This document shows positions 4,749-5,373 of a stretch of 5,373 nucleotides of DNA, piece by piece. This DNA is from Dysgonamonadaceae bacterium. Lineage in GTDB: Bacteria > Bacteroidota > Bacteroidia > Bacteroidales > Azobacteroidaceae. The first letter of the stretch is position 1. The number at the start of each line of letters is the position of its first letter. The position numbers and the translations under genes are program-made. Under the pieces are notes generated by a model. It saw nothing but the letters and a program-made list of their open reading frames with translations, searched no databases and was not told the DNA's origin. Location of the stretch: assembly GCA_031284225.1 (NCBI GenBank), contig JAITAH010000114.1:1-5373 (forward strand), in the 5' to 3' direction.

Positions 4749-5373
4749 ATGAAAACTGTTCGATTCTTATGCATAATCCTTTGCAGCCTGTGTTTGTTTT
4801 CCTGCTGCGACCATTGTTATTTCAATGATGAGGAAATGCAGATATGTCCGGATCCGGATATGTCCCAAATCCAATGTAAAGCAATTTATCTTTCTCCGCA
4901 GACGAGCCTTCCGGAAGAAATTCTGATTTTCGACGGCAATCAATTCGATTGGTTTAACGAAGCCACCGGCGAATTACATTTCAATTCTATTAATATCCGG
5001 CACACTTCTACGGAGTTGGTTCGTTTATTAGATCAGTACGAGTATGTAAAATTTTTCGTAAATGGCGAAGAAGCGTTTACGACTGCTTGCACGGTAACCA
5101 ACGAAACAACACAAGTCATTAACGAACCGGTGTTGTATTACGACAGTAACAGGAGAAAGTTTTATATCCAAAAACATCTGCTTTCCAATACGGAAACAAT
5201 AGGATTAGTTCCCGATTTTTTCACTCAAGCGGAAGAAAATTGGCAAAAAATCCAACAGGGATGGCAAAAATTCATTCATCAACTGAAAAAAGAACATAGA
5301 TATCGAAACAGTCTTTCTTCTGTTTTATTGATAAAAGTAGATTATACAACCCATGTTTTTGAAGGCGGAGTCG
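4749..5373 (+). CDS. Cysteine-rich predicted lipoprotein (3' end beyond the window)
   Basis: The ATG at 4749 opens a frame of 208 codons with no stop before the right edge. The N-terminus is a lipoprotein signal: MKTVR, a hydrophobic core with three cysteines (8, 12, 15), then LFSC with the lipidated cysteine at 19, next to a second cysteine at 20. Further cysteines lie at 23, 33, 43 and 114, so nine occur in the visible part, most within the first 43 residues. The mature part alternates short hydrophobic and polar runs (EILIFDGNQFDWF, ELHFNSINIRH, YEYVKFFVNGEEAF), suggesting beta structure, then a charged amphipathic helix around 157-183 rich in Q, K and W (three tryptophan/glutamine pairs or near-pairs). 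I recognise no family. It is 99 nt after the LVIVD gene, on the same strand and with no clear promoter, so it is probably the fourth gene of the sigma 2 operon and an envelope partner of the propeller lipoprotein. Confidence 0.85.
   Translation, partial: MKTVRFLCIILCSLCLFSCCDHCYFNDEEMQICPDPDMSQIQCKAIYLSPQTSLPEEILIFDGNQFDWFNEATGELHFNSINIRHTSTELVRLLDQYEYVKFFVNGEEAFTTACTVTNETTQVINEPVLYYDSNRRKFYIQKHLLSNTETIGLVPDFFTQAEENWQKIQQGWQKFIHQLKKEHRYRNSLSSVLLIKVDYTTHVFEGGV

Overview
The window looks like a chromosomal stretch from a Bacteroidota organism, most likely of the order Bacteroidales. The evidence is: Bacteroidota-style promoter cores (TAnnTTTG) in front of both sigma genes, A-rich leaders without Shine-Dalgarno sequences, ECF sigma factors of the Bacteroidota type, a DUF6249-like membrane protein, an LVIVD-repeat lipoprotein, and a PorT/OMP_b-brl-like C-terminal barrel. 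I see no mobile element, CRISPR array, tRNA or rRNA.

Layout. (1) Positions 1-421, minus strand: a three-helix DUF6249-like membrane protein whose 3' end runs off the left edge. (2) Positions 422-565: divergent control region with a TAATTTTG promoter core for the first sigma gene. (3) Positions 566-1454, plus strand: ECF sigma factor 1 and, overlapping it by 17 nt, a 113-residue protein with two membrane helices, a candidate anti-sigma factor. (4) Positions 1455-1594: a G+C-rich hairpin region followed by a second TAATTTTG promoter. (5) Positions 1595-5373, plus strand, apparently one operon: ECF sigma factor 2; a 414-residue protein with a short cytoplasmic segment, one membrane helix, a long charged linker and a C-terminal beta-barrel; an LVIVD seven-bladed-propeller lipoprotein; and a cysteine-rich lipoprotein that runs off the right edge.

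How the genes may work together. There are two adjacent sigma/membrane-partner modules. In each, the sigma gene overlaps the start of the next gene, and the two junctions share an identical 18-nt sequence. In module 1 the partner is a small inner-membrane protein, and the divergent DUF6249-like gene is probably functionally linked. In module 2 the partner joins an anti-sigma-like N-terminus to an outer-membrane-type barrel and is followed by two predicted lipoproteins. This suggests, as inference only, a trans-envelope signalling system in which the state of the outer membrane or of the surface lipoproteins controls sigma factor 2.

Both sigma genes have an in-frame upstream start codon (488 and 1547) that lies before or inside the promoter core. 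The starts at 566 and 1595 are therefore preferred.
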